Shown: positions 62,625 to 64,000 of the stretch, piece after piece
How positions within the stretch are numbered: the first letter of the stretch is position 1
Layout: every line of letters begins with the position of its first letter
From: Setoptus koraiensis
Lineage: Eukaryota; Arthropoda
Direction of reading: 5' to 3'
Assembly (NCBI GenBank): GCA_048013815.1
Contig: CM106586.1
Span: 6,882,001 to 6,946,000 of the forward strand
DNA length: 64,000 nucleotides
Program-made: the position numbers and the translations under genes
Notes under the pieces: model-generated
Told to the model about the DNA's origin: nothing
The model's database searches: none
Seen by the model: only the letters and a program-made list of their open reading frames with translations

Positions 62625-64000
62625 TATGTGATGATGATATAACTATCAAGGGGATATATTAATTATGAGTGCAGAGTAGTTGGTTGCGGGACTGCAAGTA
62701 GATATAAATATAATGTGATAATGTTCGTTTGTTATAGTATGTTGAGTCTTGTTAGTAGGCAACACTTGTAACCAATCTACAGTATTGATACTATTATATG
62801 TGTGTGTATATTTGATCTCACATGTGAGATATGCTTCAAGTTGATGGTGCCTTTATCGCTCTGCCAATTGATATATGATGTAGTTATTTGCGATGATGAT
62901 GATGTTAGCAGTTGTTGTTGTAGTAGCACTGACGATTTTTGATATCACTATTGATATTAACAACATCATTAATATCAGCAGTGATATTTTTGTTTTTGTC
63001 GATCACTATTTCTATTATTTTAACTTGGACTAGCTTCGATTTTGGTGATGGTGACGACGGTGTATCGGTAGCAGTGGTCGTATATGATGCAGGATGTTAA
63101 ACAACAAGATACAGGTTCAATAACAATAATAAACAACGATATTTAGCTAGGCCCACTTCGATAGATAATGCCCTAATAATTGCTGAAAATTTGCTTACTG
63201 ACACTTTGTGAGATTGATATGATTTGCGATGCGACCTATTCAATCAATTTTAGACACACTATCGAAACAGATTGTTTGATTGTCACTGCAGGTTTGTTTC
63301 TCCTTGTTCAACATCGGTCCAATGATAGTTTGTTTGGTTGACAACAATTTGATGAGAAAATGGAGGTAATGTGGTCGCGGACCTGTTAGTTAGTTGGCAG
63401 ATACAGATATCAACATGCGATGATGATAGTATTAGATATTTAGTATTCATCTAGTCAGTGTTACTAGAAATTTCAGTTTTGGTGCAATTTTACACAAACA
63501 ATCTATCTACCAATCAATTCATCTATAAATGTGTTGTTCGTTAACCTCAACAACACCACTATGGCGTACACAATTGTTGGCTCTACAATTATCGACTGCC
63601 ATTAAATGTTAACCAGTTTATCTATCCGTAGTTGAGTGAGTTACGACTATTGAGTGACGGAGACACATCACTTTATATTGGTAGTGATTTGCGCTCGGAA
63701 ATGTTAGCCTGGTTTACTAACAATTGGTTTATATTATCAAACCGATCTTATTTGCATAACAGCTGTGCCTAACAAACGTAAGAAGTTAATCCTTTGCAAG
63801 TTGTTGGATAATAATGATTTTGATTCTTTGTCCACAAGGTATTCGCCTTTGGTGGATTTGCAATAGTTGAGTGAAGGTGAACCCGACCTGGACCTCTTGC
63901 GCGTATGATATATTTATTATCATCAATTGCCGATTATCGATTACAATCACAAGATATAGCCAACTGTGTTGTTGTGTTGACACAAACAGATAAAAGCTTA
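62625..64000. other. 5' flank of ATG8, no gene recognised
   Basis: AT-rich sequence with short GAT and GTT runs (62892-62930). It should contain the ATG8 promoter. Nothing else is supported up to the window edge. Confidence 0.5.

Overview
The window is nuclear DNA from an animal, most likely an arthropod. It has GT-AG introns, a nuclear COX6A, an LC3-type ATG8, a TFIIH XPD helicase, an IFRD1 homologue, a REJ/GAIN surface protein and tandem MRP-type (ABCC) transporters. Intron-poor genes with long Gln/Asn tracts would fit a mite or another small chelicerate, but that is a guess that the sequence alone cannot settle.

Layout. (1) 1-19 kb is GC-rich and gene-poor. It holds one convincing coding exon, minus strand 12845-14412, which is Gln/His/Asn-rich and ends in a strong splice donor. 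No continuation is visible in the 12.8 kb to its left, so the left flank is probably its first intron. The rest is dense in minisatellites, microsatellites, perfect palindromes or hairpins, and the hexamer GGGCCC. (2) 20-27.3 kb is a compact housekeeping cluster: a small Gln-rich ORF (+), ERCC2/XPD (-), COX6A (+) and WDR36/UTP21 (-). XPD and COX6A are head to head. The ORF/XPD and COX6A/WDR36 pairs are tail to tail with closely set or overlapping poly(A) signals. (3) 28.6-42.1 kb is a tandem array of three ABCC genes in the same orientation. Each has two tiny 5' exons that simple ORF calling misses, followed by one giant exon. Copy 1 is interrupted by a 500-N gap. Copy 2 is intact (1473 aa by my splicing). 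Copy 3 carries an in-frame TGA and, a few bases later, a 1-bp deletion. Long tracts of near-identity over the nucleotide-binding domains, set in diverged transmembrane domains and diverged UTRs, point to gene conversion. Relics of a further copy's 3' end lie behind copies 1 and 2. (4) 43-45 kb holds an acidic low-complexity protein gene (-). (5) 50.4-51.7 kb holds IFRD1 (+, two exons). (6) 54.0-61.5 kb holds a 2420-residue single-pass REJ/GAIN-like protein (+, two exons). (7) 62.0-62.6 kb holds an ATG8/LC3 homologue (-) with an unusual 75-residue tail after the conserved glycine.

The genes do not form one pathway. The housekeeping cluster covers DNA repair and transcription (XPD), respiration (COX6A) and ribosome biogenesis (WDR36). 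The ABCC array looks like a lineage-specific efflux expansion and is the most dynamic part of the window. Exon joins were deduced from splice consensus, phase match and homologous residues across the join. No transcript evidence was available. I did not find a convincing new multi-gene system.
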